DNA of 64,000 bases from Hedera helix (Eukaryota; Streptophyta; Magnoliopsida; Apiales; Araliaceae). A program made the translations under genes and the position numbers. The notes under the pieces were generated by a model, which ran no database searches, was not told the DNA's origin, and saw nothing but the letters and a program-made list of their open reading frames with translations. Shown piece by piece: positions 36,101-47,370 of the stretch (the stretch's first letter is position 1; each line of letters opens with the position of its first letter). Where the stretch lies: assembly GCA_947179155.2 (NCBI GenBank), contig OX359264.1, positions 44,429,202 through 44,493,201 of the forward strand, read 5' to 3'.

Positions 36101-37212
36101 ATATCAAACCAAGTTGTCTTGGGGCGATCCTGACATGTGAAGTAAACTGAGATGAACAAATATGTATTAATGTTCTTGATCTGTCCAGTGTATTGCATAG
36201 TTCAAGGTCTAACCACCATTCAGTCTTACTATGTTAAAACATTTGTAAATATCAATTGTTATTCCATGAGTCCTTACAATCCTTATCGGTGTGAGTTCAT
36301 TTATATGTTATGTGTTTAAGACTTGTTGAGAATTTTAGCTCACCCTTGCATATAAACCTAATGTGCAGACAAACCTGAGAGCTCCGGCTCGGAGAAGAAA
36401 GGAAAGTAGAAATGCGTAGACTAGTTTACTGCTTTCCTTAACTATTCTTAACTGTAGTCATAATGACATTTTGTAATAAGAACAAGTTCAACACATGTAA
36501 CCGAATATTATATGAATATTATCAAGTTTTATCACATTCTCTCTGTTACATCTTTACTTTGATTAAACTTAGAATTGTTAAAACTTAACATAGTATTAAT
36601 AATGATCTATTTATCTGGATGAGGATAGGTAAATAACTTATGAGTATTGTACATCCGAGACAGGACTAAGCGATGTTGACTGGTCAAATCCATCGTTAAG
36701 GTTCCTCGGACCTAGGTATAACTCGTTATTACTATTCTGAATGTCGGATAAGTAGGATTATTAATATGAAGAGATATCACTATAACCAAATACGTTTCGA
36801 ATGAGGGTCTTAACTATTTGGGTAATGTTCTGTACGGAAAGAGAATTTTGCACCGGACAAAGATACAACCATTTGTTATGGATAAAGATGCAAACATTTA
36901 TCACGGGTGAAGATGCAAACATTCACCGCGAGATTCTCTGTTCCCAAGAGCCGTCCTAATGATTTAATGCCGTGAATATTGGAACATATAAAGTTATAGA
37001 ATATCTAAATATTAAGGATAAAATGTTATGTTTGAGTGTTAAGTCTCTTGTATTGATTACAAGGACTTGATATAAAATAATGAAAAATCTTTGGGAATTA
37101 AGATGAGAACTTTGTTTGAGAATAAAGGAAATCATCTATAAACCTATTGATTTAGCATTTATAGTGAGCATCAAGTCATCTGCAGTAAGTATAGTGATTT
37201 GGGGGCGTCACA
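33157..37212 (+). repeat. Array-type gypsy 3' LTR spanning the unit 2/3 junction (4,056 bp)
   Basis: Near-identical to 22069-26137. One visible difference is loss of a segment in the AAACCCT block near 33776. It ends GGGGGCGTCACA and is followed by the 3' flank of P450 copy 3. Confidence 0.85.
35022..35402 (+). repeat. Three palindromic leader modules, second LTR copy
   Basis: The same three modules as at 23948-24328, here at 35022-35087, 35140-35207 and 35336-35402, with no changes seen in the arms. Confidence 0.75.
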
Positions 37213-37827
37213 ATAGTCCTTGACACTTTCTTAACGAAAAGGCAAAGAGAGGTAACTCCATAACTCTTGTTGGTGGAGATTTGACTCTTCAATTTGATAA
37301 GTATGATATATTTTATAGCGTTGAAATAAACTATTAATACTTAAATTTTTGGATTTTTTTTATAAAAAAAATAAATAATGAAATACCCTTCCTATAAGTT
37401 AACTTATGATCAATCAAAAATATCTGGTTAACTCAACCAAGATAGACAATCGTTCTCTTTATTAAATATAGTTATTGGTACATTGCACACTAGTAGTTAG
37501 GGTACGTACTGATTGCTGATCCGGTTGATTGATACAAAGGATTTCAATGTGTGTGTGTGTGTGTTTTTTTTCCGCAATGCGTGCATAAGCAATACAATAA
37601 TATAAATAAATTTTATTAAATAAATGAATGTGTAAAATACAATACTCAGACTAAATATCCTTCTGAACACTAAGAAATAAACTGTGCAGAAACCAATAAT
37701 AAATAAATAAATAAGAAAGAAAGAAAGACTAGGGAGTGCCAATATCACTACCCTTATTTACTACAACGATTAAGTCATGCCTGTAAAAATGATGGGAATT
37801 GTGTGTTTTGTTTGTATAAAAGCTCGT
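37213..37827. other. 3' flank of P450 copy 3
   Basis: Equivalent to 26138-26753 with a few point differences. No other gene. Confidence 0.6.
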
Positions 37828-39438
37828 TCATATGCGGAGTGTAGGCACAAGAAGCAAGTGTTGGATTCGTGGAATTGTTAACCCTGATTTCTCAGTCATA
37901 TCCAAGTCACCAGCTGAAATCCCTCTCGGCAGCTCCCAATCAAAGCAATGCAACAACTGAGCCAACACCAATTGAATGTTGATCAAGCCTAACTGCATTC
38001 CAGGACACCCTCTCCTACCCGACCCAAATGGTAAGAGCTGGAAATCACGTCCTCGGAGGTCTATTTGGGTCCTAGAAAACCTCTCTGGAAGGAATTCTTC
38101 AACATCTTCAGACCACACGTTAGGATCTCGTCCCAGAGCCCAAGCATTTACGATTACACGTGACTTCTTAGGTATGTAATACCCGTCGATCAGAGTATCC
38201 TCCCTAGACTCATGAGGACCCAATAATGGTGCGATAGGGTGTAGCCTTAAACCTTCCTTAACCAACATATATAAGTACTCTAACTTTGGCAGATCAGTCT
38301 CCTCCACCATTCGATCAAGTCCTACAATGGCATTTACCTCCTCTTGACACTTTTTCATCACCCTGGGATGCCTTATTAGTTCTGCCAATATCCATTCGAT
38401 GGATGTATATGAAGTATCGATCGCCGCTGTGATAATGTCTACCATGATAGATTTAATACTCGATCTGTCAATCACTTTCGCTAACTCGTGATGCGTACTA
38501 GTGGAATTTTTCATCAATGATAGCATTTCATCAACAAAGTCGGTATTTTTCTTCTGAAGTCCATCAGTTGCGTTTTGTTCATGCTCATCAATAATTAGCT
38601 CCAACATTTTGTCAAGTTTCTTGCCGGCTTCCTTAAAGCTTCGACCCAATCCCTATATAGAGGAAATATATATTGAGATGCATGTTTTGTGAGTAGTAAT
38701 TAAAATGTTAAAAGTATATATAAACAAAATTAATTTTGTCTAAAGATAGAGGCATTAATTAATTACCTGAAGATCAAGTGGCCCTAGAAAAGGCACAAAG
38801 TCTGCGAGATTAAACTTGCCTGCCAAAATGAAAGCCTCGTTCATAATACCCTTGAGATCAAACCTATCGTCTTTGCTTCGTCCCAAAAGCAACCTATAAG
38901 TCATGTTCTCAATAAGATCAGCCACCTTTGCACTAATATCCACCACCTCATTTTTAGCGGCAGCATCCTTAAGCTCCTTCACCAATAACCCAAGCTCCTC
39001 CTTTCTCATCCCAACAAAAGAATTAATCTTTGAAGGAGCAAGAAGCTCTTGTACAACGAACTTTCTTACGTTGCGCCAATAAGGACCGTCGGTGAATGTG
39101 ATGCCCTTATTACCATAGGACATATATTCGGCGGCCTGAAACTTGGGGCGGTTAGCAAAATGAATGTCATGAGTCTTGAGAAAAAGCTCGGCAGCCTGAG
39201 GGGAGGAGACTACGATAGTTGGGACCGAACCTAAACGCATGGACATGATAGGACCGTACTTGTTGGCTAACTCGTGGAGGGTGCGGTGGGGGAGGCTACC
39301 TAACATTGGGAGGCTACCGATAATTGGTAAGCCTCGAGGACCTGGTGGTAGTTTACGATGGCGTTTTGAAGTTGTGATATTTAACCACCAGAGTGCACCA
39401 AGGAGAAGGAAGACAAGAGGTAACGCCCATGTAAACAT
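37828..39438 (-). CDS. Cytochrome P450, CYP71 clan (CYP736A-like), copy 3
   Basis: Exon 1 is 39438-38767 and exon 2 is 38652-37828, with the intron at 38653-38766. The 498-residue frame is intact with all P450 marks. It shares Val403 with copy 2 and has one further replacement, Leu354 instead of Val, in the helix just before ExxR. The coding sequence is as well preserved as the others, but its upstream region is cut 198 bp before the ATG by a Helitron. Regulation is therefore the likeliest difference from copies 1 and 2. Whether it is transcribed cannot be told from sequence. Confidence 0.92.
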
Positions 39439-39484
39439 CTCGGTTCTTAGTAAATGTGTTTATTTACACAATTTAGATCTGGTC

Positions 39485-39493
39485 TTTAAATAG
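39485..39493 (-). promoter_or_regulatory. Probable TATA box of P450 copy 3
   Basis: CTATTTAAAG on the minus strand is retained. Only about 143 bp of native sequence remain between it and the Helitron end. Confidence 0.5.
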
Positions 39494-39647
39494 AAAATCC
39501 CCCATGCAAAGTTTTGTACAACTACAGCCTACAGCTACTATATCATGCTACTTAGAAGGTTCCTCTATAATTTTTTATTTTACTTTAGGACATGTGGCGA
39601 GAGAATGTTCCTGAGTTAGGACCATATATATATAAACTAGGGATAAC

Positions 39648-39665
39648 CCGTGCCTGAAGGCACGG
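39648..39665 (-). other. Helitron 3' terminal hairpin
   Basis: A 7-bp perfect stem (CCGTGCC/GGCACGG) with a 4-base loop lies 7 bases from the terminal CTAG. It is the presumed rolling-circle termination signal. Confidence 0.9.
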
Positions 39666-40059
39666 TGCAACTAATATAAAACATAAAGTGGAAATAAGTA
39701 TCTTAACCCTTGAACTTTAGTCTTAGTTTTTTCATTTGGGAAGGATTGCAAGGATCTGCAGTGGACAATTTGATTATCCTAGAGGGCACCCATAGTTGCT
39801 TATACATAGTATAAAACATAAAGTGGAAATAAGTATCTCAACAGACAATGTTTGTTTGGCACAATGTTTGTTTCTGTTTTTGTTACACTGAATTATGGGG
39901 TTAAATAAGAGTTAAAAATGTTTTCTCTGTTTACTTTAATCAAAGCATGTCCCAAGAAAAAGGTTCTAACAATATATGTGCAAGTATCACATTGGGAAAG
40001 AAACTATAATTAGTCAACTACAAGAATTGAGTTGTATAAAATAGTAAAATACTAACAAG

Positions 40060-40390
40060 CTATGCCCAGTCTGGAGAATAACTTCAGGAGCCATCCAATA
40101 TGGAGTACCCTTCATTGATTTGACACCTGTCATTGTAGCCTGTAGCAAGATATAAACCATGGTCATGTTGAAATTTCAACAGCAAATGATATTGCACATG
40201 AAACTAAGGAAAATATCTTGTAAAAAAATATAAAATGAAAAGAAACTATAGCAAACATGTTCATACTACTTGCCCCCTTATTATCAACAAGAATATTTGC
40301 CCCCTGAATAAAGCATATGCATCATAGAGAGAAACATCTATATGAAAGATAGAAAACCAGTACCTTGATATCTCTGTGCATGTATATTCT
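40060..40390 (-). pseudogene. Captured MAPKKK (ANP/NPK1-type) kinase fragment, left copy
   Basis: Three pieces of a protein kinase catalytic domain are readable on the minus strand in gene order. These are MHRDIK near 40366-40385 (catalytic loop) before a GT, GANILVDNKG near 40270-40304, and SMKGTPYWMAPEVILQTGH within 40060-40147 (activation segment to APE motif). The combination matches plant ANP1/NPK1 MAP kinase kinase kinases. The DFG exon and everything else in the kinase is missing and the pieces are separated by non-coding sequence, so no kinase can be made. Confidence 0.82.
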
Positions 40391-40651
40391 TTGCTTTCGT
40401 ATGAGATCAATGCTGGGCATTACCAGTCGCAGCTTTTTCTTTTGCCTATAGAGGCAATTTTAAACCCTTTAAAGGTGAAGCACTCTTGACCCTCCTTGAG
40501 AAAAACCTTCTATACTTTTGCATTTCCATATCTGTGATATAATATGTTCTTAAAAAAAGAAAATAATATTTATATTTTAACTTTCATCATTTGCGTTCTA
40601 TCTTAGTTTTAGAGTTCCTCTTTGTTAGTGATGTTATGGTCTTAAAAGGAA

Positions 40652-40679
40652 CAAGTTTGATAGCCCGTGCAAGGCACGG
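40652..40679 (-). mobile_element. Degenerate second Helitron 3' end nested in the element
   Basis: On the minus strand a hairpin CCGTGC-CTT-GCACGG is followed by GCTATCAAACTTGT. This looks like a Helitron terminus in which the final CTAG has become CTTG. I could not locate its TC start, so it may be a remnant captured with host DNA. Confidence 0.5.
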
Positions 40680-40683
40680 ACAA

Positions 40684-43650
40684 GTTTGAAAGTATTTATT
40701 TAAAAAAAATTGAATTTTCTATGTATAGTTATAGTATTTTTATAATATTTGTCATATATTTATCTAATTTTCATGAAATTTGAAAAATAACTCTTAAAGC
40801 CAAGATAGACAATTCTATCGATTTTTTAGCAAGCAAAACAACAGTCATGTTATCAATAGTAAAACACTTTTAAAAATGGAACTGCTTCTCGAACCAATCC
40901 TAAAAGAGATTGTAAATAACTTATGAAATAAAAAAAACTTTAAGCCTACATGGCCACATTTTATAATACCATTGAATGTTGAGCTGAGAAAATTGAATTC
41001 ATGACTGCAACATATCTGCAAAGAACAAAACAGTTCATGGTAAAAGCCCATGGAAAAGACATTCTAGGTATTGACAAATATCATAAGAGAAGAACGTACT
41101 GCCCAGTTCCATCTGGGGATCCATGCAAGCATAGTATCTGCCACCATATATACGAAACTTTAGTAGATAATATTTCCATTCAAAGTAATAGACAAACCAA
41201 TAACAACATAAAAATAAGTTGTTATAACGTATACAGTTTAAAACACAAATGGCATGCCAAGACCTTTAGAGTTTAGATTATCCTAAAAAGAAACACAATT
41301 CTGAAATGGCTCATGAATACTTAATAACCCACTGAATGATTGATTACAGTAGAACAACTACTGAAATATGGAAATAAAACAATAAATGAATTGAAGGCCG
41401 CGGCGATTACAACAATTTGGTTGAGTTGGTTGAGTAAGAGTATTGAGTTAAAAAATGCAATAACATGTGTACATTTGTCAATAAAGAAAAAAGAAAAAAT
41501 TAAGGTGAGCAAATTGATGAACTACTGAGGTTTGAGAGAGAGAGAGGGAGAGAGAGAGAATTAGGGAATCGTTACATGAGAGAGGAATTTGGGGAATGAG
41601 AGGCCATTTTTGGTTGTGCTCCAAATCGATTAACACCATCAAAAGGCTCACATCATTTATCATAACAAAACAAAAAACATGATTAGATTTCAAAGGCAAA
41701 AAATACTTATACTCGTGAGGGAGGCTACTTACCTTGAAAATTTCAAACATATGACAACCAAGAAGAATATATATGTGCAGTACAAAATTGTCTCCGTTAG
41801 AATAAGGAGGGGAAAAAATAAAAAACTTTGAATCATAAGGAACTCTTCACTCAAACTTTTAAGATAGTAAAAACCGCATCAAAAAATTTACATCATAAAA
41901 CTGAATTCAAGGGGAAAAAATTTGGTACTATACATTTTTATTTTTCCAGTTGAAGTTACAAATATAAACCACTCCAAAGTAATAATGCTCCACCAAGAGT
42001 AAATAAATTTTCAAATTTCTGAATTTGAAATACTCCATATATCATTTCAGTTTTAGTAAAGATATATTCATCTAACAATACTAAGTAAATATGTTAAACC
42101 ATACAAATTATTCAAATCAAGCTCAAATTATAATGCAGTAAATGCACACAGTTAAAATTTTATGTCTATCAAAATTGACAAATTTGATTTTATGCTTAGT
42201 TAATGCCCTTTTTCTAGAACACATGTAAACACCTAAAGATGAAACTAAGTCCAATAATTTCAATTTCAATTCCAACGAATTACGATAAATTTCCTCAAAA
42301 TCTAAAATTGAAAGTAAATTCAATGCGCACGCGCAAAGAAAATGATATATAAAGTGAGTTTAAATAATAAAAATCTATAATTATTTATTTATTTTACAAA
42401 AGTATAATATAAATCACCATAAACATAGTCACATGAACACGTTGAATAAATATAAAGCTATTTTTTCACGTGAAAGTCGCGCGTTTTATTATTAAAAAGT
42501 TTAACTTGAGTTGAACGTATTTTGTAACATTTTGTAAACAAAATTAAGTTCAATTAGTCGAATGTAATAGATTAAGTTTAATTATATCTATATAAATTAG
42601 ACCCAATTCAATGATTGAAAATATTTGAATCAGGTTAAACAAATATTCACACATTTTTTTATAAAATCAAATCAAGAAATACATCAAATAAAAAATTTAG
42701 AAATAAGATTTTTTTAAACCCTCCTTTATGCCTGGTTGGAGAGATCCTATAAATAATCAAATTCCAAATGACTGTTTGTTTATCATTGTTTTGTAACTTC
42801 TTGGCAAAATAGCTAATTAACTAATAGTACACTATTTTAAAACTAAAAAAAATTATTAGATCAAACTTTATTTACCCTCAGGAGCAAACCCAATAGAGAC
42901 AAAGTAGTAACAAAAGACGATAAGAAAGGATTTCAAAACATTAAATGTAGAAATTCAAAAGTTTTTTACTATTCACTTAAACTTTTATTACACAAACTTA
43001 AATGTTTCAATGATCTTATATTCGGAATAGACACGGTCAGAGAACCATTTAAGATTCATTTACCACACAATGCTATGTCACCTTTCTTATTTGTCTGCTA
43101 GAAAAAGTGAGGCATAAAGCTAATGTAGTAAAAGAACATGATTACTATTACACAATCTCTAGTACTATTATTGTTACTACTATTCTGGTGTTGAAGTTTA
43201 TTCTTTTTTTTCGTGCCCTCCTATTTGAGATGTAGATACTCTATAAGAAAAAACTCAAGTGCGTGAAGGTAATAATTATCATAAGAACATAAAATTTCTA
43301 TAATTTTTTTGGCTTAGGATCAAATTTAAGTTAAATTACTTCAAAACTTGTCTCTGTTTAATGATTCAATTTGACATGGCAGGAATTTTTGATGAGATTG
43401 AAGTATCAATCAAAAGGCAGCATCCCCACCTAAGCGAACAACTGTCATTGAGGAAGGCACATGGCTTTCCAACTTACAATAATAATACTTTTGTCAAAAC
43501 TGATTGAAATTTGTGATATTTTACCGAACTAAAGGAAATTAGGATAGTCGAGTGAATTTAATCTACAATGTAAAGGACTTCTAATGACAGTTTAAATGAA
43601 ATAGTCGAATGGACTTCTATCACATGTGTTTACTTACGTATAGGCTACAC
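40684..43650. other. Helitron interior without recognised genes
   Basis: AT-rich sequence with scattered short frames. A GA-rich run lies at 41533-41580. The stretch 41001-41276 is open on the plus strand, but I recognise no family in it on either strand. Confidence 0.4.
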
Positions 43651-43654
43651 ATAT

Positions 43655-43925
43655 GCCTTTAATGACTTTAATACAGAGGTTTCAGGCATTTGCCTTTAAT
43701 GACTTTAATGCAGCTAATACTAATATTTCTTTTGGTGTCTCTCCTCAACACGAATTCATGCAGCAGTTTTCAGGCATTTGCCTCTAATGACTTTAATGCA
43801 GCTAATACTAATCTTTCTTTTGGTGCATGAATTCGTGCAGCAGGCAAAAGCATGAATATACTTCTTTTAGTGCATGAATTCGTTTCAGGCATTCTCCTTA
43901 ACACGAATTCATGCGGCAGGCAAAA
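43655..43925. repeat. Short degenerate tandem repeat in the Helitron
   Basis: Repeated blocks contain CAGGCATTTGCCT, TGACTTTAATGCAGCTAATA, TTCTTTTGGTG and ACGAATTCATGCAGCAG, in about three to four imperfect copies. Minisatellite-like repeats are common inside Helitrons. Confidence 0.7.
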
Positions 43926-44248
43926 GCAACCCGGTTATTCAATATACTCAGAAAGATGTTGGTCCCCCCCAACCCACCCCCAACCCACACACACACAAGA
44001 TTTTCTGATTTTGTAGAGGAATTATGTAGGATTGCCATCTTTGTGGTCCTTCTAATTAAAGATTCATGTGATGTCTTATGGTTGTGCTTAAAAGGAGATG
44101 AGAATTGGACAACGCTTTAAGAGGAATTAAATCAAACACAACATGTGCATTTAGGTAAGTTTGTTACAATTAAATAATTTCCAAAACTCAAATCACTAAA
44201 CACAACATGTGATTACTTAATGATAATCCAATTTCTGAAAAAACTAAC

Positions 44249-45308
44249 CTCTGCCGCGAATGCCGCGAATGCTGTTGTGGTGTACCCATAAACTGAGCTC
44301 CCAAACTGGCAACCCATTGGACTGAAGGTTTCTGTAACAAAACAACTGAACAAATAAGCATTATGCAAACTGGCAAAAAGAACTAAATAACAAAGTCCGA
44401 CATCCGACACATAAAGCCCAATGCCAAACTTTGCTTACACTTTAGTAATGCAGGTTAAATTCCCGATCTTAGCAGGAATTGGTCCAGATAGCTGGTTCAC
44501 CCCCAAATCCAACACCCTTAGGTATTTCAACAAGCCAATCTCTTTGGGAATTATTCCAATGAAACTGTTTCCATGAAGAATTCTACAAGCATCGTCAATG
44601 TTAAATTTAATTAAAGCTGCAAAAAATAAAATGAAAGACGATGCTCAATATAGTGTAGACTGTACAATGAATTCTTACAACTCTTGCAAGTAAGAGAGTT
44701 GAAAGATGACCCAGAAACGTTGCTGTAAATAGAATTCCACCGCAAATTTAAAGCTCAGATTAGGCTCTATACATGGCAAGTTAGAAACTAATATTTCGCA
44801 GTTAAGTTTTTACCAATAAGCTGACCTAACTGTTAAATATTGGGTACATGATGAAATTAAATGGACAGAGAGAAGTTCTTACAGCTTTATAACATAATCT
44901 CTAGTCATAGACCAAACGCAAGGATTTTCATCTAGGGAATTCCAATTTGACAAAGCTGAAATTGGGTCCTCATATATAGCTTCCTTGAAGGCAGAGAGAG
45001 CATAAAATGTGAAGGATCAAGAACTTTTATTCAGAAATATGTACATGAATTTATCTGCTAATTTTAAAAACACAAATGCTGTGGAGTTAAAAGCAACGAC
45101 ATCCAAGATCTTTCGAAATATGAATATAACATCCCACATTTGATTTAAGTAACACACTGATATCAAAGAGTAACAAATTCAAGATCTATGAAAAAATAAC
45201 ACCATATTTTAACAGATAATTAGTACCTTCACTTTCTGCAAAGGCATCGCAAGTGGCAAGAAACATTCCCAGACAAACCCATAAAAGAATTCAAGCAAAT
45301 GACCTCAT
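44249..45308 (-). pseudogene. Captured LRR receptor-like kinase fragment (At1g63430/At5g41180-like ectodomain)
   Basis: Five exons are readable on the minus strand with usable splice sites. 45308-45227 holds the signal peptide, with an in-frame TGA at codon 6. About 45002-44883 holds the LRR N-terminal domain, including FKEAIYEDP and LSNWN. 44722-44679 holds the end of a first LRR (LSYLQEL). 44582-44439 is 48 codons, two LRRs including HGNSFIGIIPKEIG and LRVLDLGVNQLSGPIP. 44331-44249 begins NLQSNGL. Joining exons at their GT-AG sites keeps the frame (for example LQEL-ILHGN and KV-NLQSNGL). The third exon is short for an LRR exon, suggesting an internal deletion. No transmembrane or kinase part is present. 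The source identification is from remembered family features. Confidence 0.85.
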
Positions 45309-46124
45309 TTCCTTTGCAATTCTGCAATCTCTCTAAAAGAACACTTCTACTTCTAGAGGAACCCAAAACTGAAAGAACTCATCCATAAGCAATAATGACC
45401 CAAAAAATGAAAAGGGTAAAATAAAAAAGAGCAAGAGAGATTGATTAATAAAGAAAACTAAAAAGTGAGTAGTTTATTAAGAAACACAGAAAGAAATTAA
45501 GAAACCAAATTACAATGGAGGATTTATCAAAATCCCTTATTTCTTTTTATTTTAGAAAAAAAGGGGGTAAAACAAAAGAGAAGAAAAACAAGTTTAGGAG
45601 TAATCTATGAATCTGCAACAACCCTTGAACACAATCTCATTAGACTATGGCTATGGAGTTGGATATGTCATGCTTGTTCGTTTATTAGCGTTTTAACGTT
45701 TGATACGGTTAGAGATTCTAAACACGTTAAAGGTAATTAAGAATCTTATTCATATATAGAAAATTAACTCTTAAAAATTGAGTCCAAACACAATATTTTA
45801 AAAGTAATGTCATACATTTAAATCTTTAAATACAGCAAACTCTACTGTTACCAACACTCTAAAGTATAATTAGTGAATTTGTAGAAGTTAAAGAATGTTT
45901 GTGAATTGGCGTTTGTTTGGCTTGGCTGATAAATAAAGATCATTACGCATTGTATACTCTGATATGAAGATCATGATATTTGTCCATGAAATAGCAGTTG
46001 TCCTAAACCTAGAATTCTAATATTATACATTAACATTACGCATTGTATCTCTATGCTATTACTCCCACCTTTATTTCATTCGCTAGGAACTCTGACAGTT
46101 TCCTTGTAACTGTATGCTGAGCAG
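45309..46124. other. Helitron interior, no recognised gene
   Basis: It probably includes the captured LRR kinase 5' untranslated region near 45310-45480. The rest is AT-rich and non-coding as far as I can see. Confidence 0.4.
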
Positions 46125-46340
46125 GTTTTGAAAATGTACACAAAACAGTTGTTGCTGGGCTTGGCAAAAATGGTATCATGCACAGAGATATCAAGGTGCT
46201 TCTGGTTTTCAGGGGGCAAATAGTATGAACATGTTTACTATAGTTTCTTTTCTTGTGCAATATCATTTGCTGTTGAAATTTCATCATGACCATTCCAAAT
46301 CAATGAAGGGTACTCCATATTGGATGGCTCCTGACTAATT
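46125..46340 (+). pseudogene. Captured MAPKKK (ANP/NPK1-type) fragment, right inverted copy
   Basis: On the plus strand it reads GKNGIMHRDIK (catalytic loop) near 46162-46193. A remnant of the GGGGCAAAT segment follows at 46214, then MKGTPYWMAP near 46301-46333, which runs straight into a stop (TAA) where the left copy continues. It is the opposite-strand partner of 40060-40390. The preceding LAYLH-type codons are partly deleted. Confidence 0.8.
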
Positions 46341-46557
46341 ATAGTTTCTTTCCTAATGTGATACTTGCACATATATTGTTAGAAAATATTTTATGTAGAA
46401 ACATTAAATAAACAACTCTTTTTTAACCCCATAATTCAGTGTAACAAAAACAGAAACAAACATTGTGCCAAAGTCACAAAGTGCGACATGTATAAGCAAC
46501 TATGGGTGCCCTCTAGGATAATCGAATGAAAAAACTAAGACTAATTGTCAAGGTTCA

Positions 46558-47230
46558 TTTACACTCATAAATGGTTAAAACTCTGAAGCAAAATCAGACC
46601 GTGTAGCCGCGTGAAACGACCAAGAGAGGAAGGTATATAATTATCCAAAATTGTAGAATGAACCCTCCCAGTTGCATGTAACCAAGAAAAGGTAAAAACT
46701 TTAACCAAGAAAAGGTAAAAACTTTAAGATGGAAAGAAATCCAGTGACATGGAGAATTATTCTCAACTATGTTGTATAAGTGTTGTTCTCTTAAAATTTC
46801 AAATGCCACTTTTGCTCAACATTTATAATATGAAGAAATTACAGACTTAACTCGTAATGCCAAGTAGCACACAATTGTTGGGTTATTTGAATATGGTAGG
46901 AAGAGAAAGTGTACCATAGATCATGGATTGATACACATCCAAGCTACAATTTTGGGTATAACCACTGGAATTCTTGTACAGGATGATTCAATATTTCTTC
47001 AAACCCCCAAAATTGCAAACTATAACCTTAATTTTCATGTATCCAGAAGGAAGAAACACAATTACCAACAACACAACTAAAAGAATCTTAAAAATATATA
47101 TATAATTTCTTTCACATTCTCTTCCCAACCCTTCAAAGTTCCTCCCTTTACTTTCATATACACATAAATGAATGCCAGTAAAACCAAAACTAATAATAAC
47201 GGAAAAAAAGATCCTTGAAAATCCACTTAC
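46558..47230. other. Helitron interior between MAPKKK and UPF1 pieces
   Basis: No domain is recognised. Part of it may be the intron that followed the captured UPF1 exon, since a GTAAGT donor lies at its right edge. A short direct duplication (AACCAAGAAAAGGTAAAAAC) occurs at about 46679-46724. Confidence 0.45.
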
Positions 47231-47370
47231 CAGGTGATTGACAATATGCGATCCCGAAGTACCCCCCCTTGAATTACAGAACCACTTACGACAAGATGGT
47301 ACATTACACCTCACAAAACACGCCGGATTCTGCACCCCACAGTAACCACAGGCGTGCTCGGTGAAATCCC
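47231..47370 (-). pseudogene. Captured UPF1 CH-domain exon fragment
   Basis: The minus strand encodes HACGYCGVQNPACFVRCNV and continues SCRKWFCNSRGGTSGSHIV, ending NHLV at a consensus GTAAGT donor. This matches the start of the cysteine/histidine-rich domain of plant UPF1, the RNA helicase of nonsense-mediated decay, which binds UPF2 through this zinc domain. Most metal-binding cysteines and histidines of this part are kept. One change from the usual RGNTSG to RGGTSG is visible. The rest of UPF1 is absent. The piece is the first recognisable gene segment after the Helitron 5' end and reads in the same direction as the element. Confidence 0.88.

Larger units (their letters stand above)
25383..36456. 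repeat. Tandem unit 2 (11,074 bp)
   Basis: This is the second unit, without the Tekay or Helitron insertions, and so the cleanest reference for the ancestral unit. By eye it is well over 98% identical to unit 1. It carries an extra TAGGGTTTGGAAAATTAAAA segment near 29785 that unit 1 has lost. Confidence 0.93.
39704..46557. repeat. Inverted repeat inside the Helitron (arms 39704-40390 and 46125-46557)
   Basis: The two arms match in opposite orientation over several blocks. Shared landmarks include GGGTGCCCTCTAGGATAAT, AACCCCATAATTCAGTGTAA, TGTGATACTTGCACATAT, the kinase exon TGAAGGGTACTCCATATTGG and CAGCAAATGATATTGCA (given in either orientation). Each arm has its own indels, so they are diverged duplicates. 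The arms are about 5.7 kb apart. Confidence 0.85.

Noticed and set aside
41001..41276. A 91-residue plus-strand frame in the Helitron
   Set aside because: No recognisable domain on either strand and no supporting splice or promoter context.
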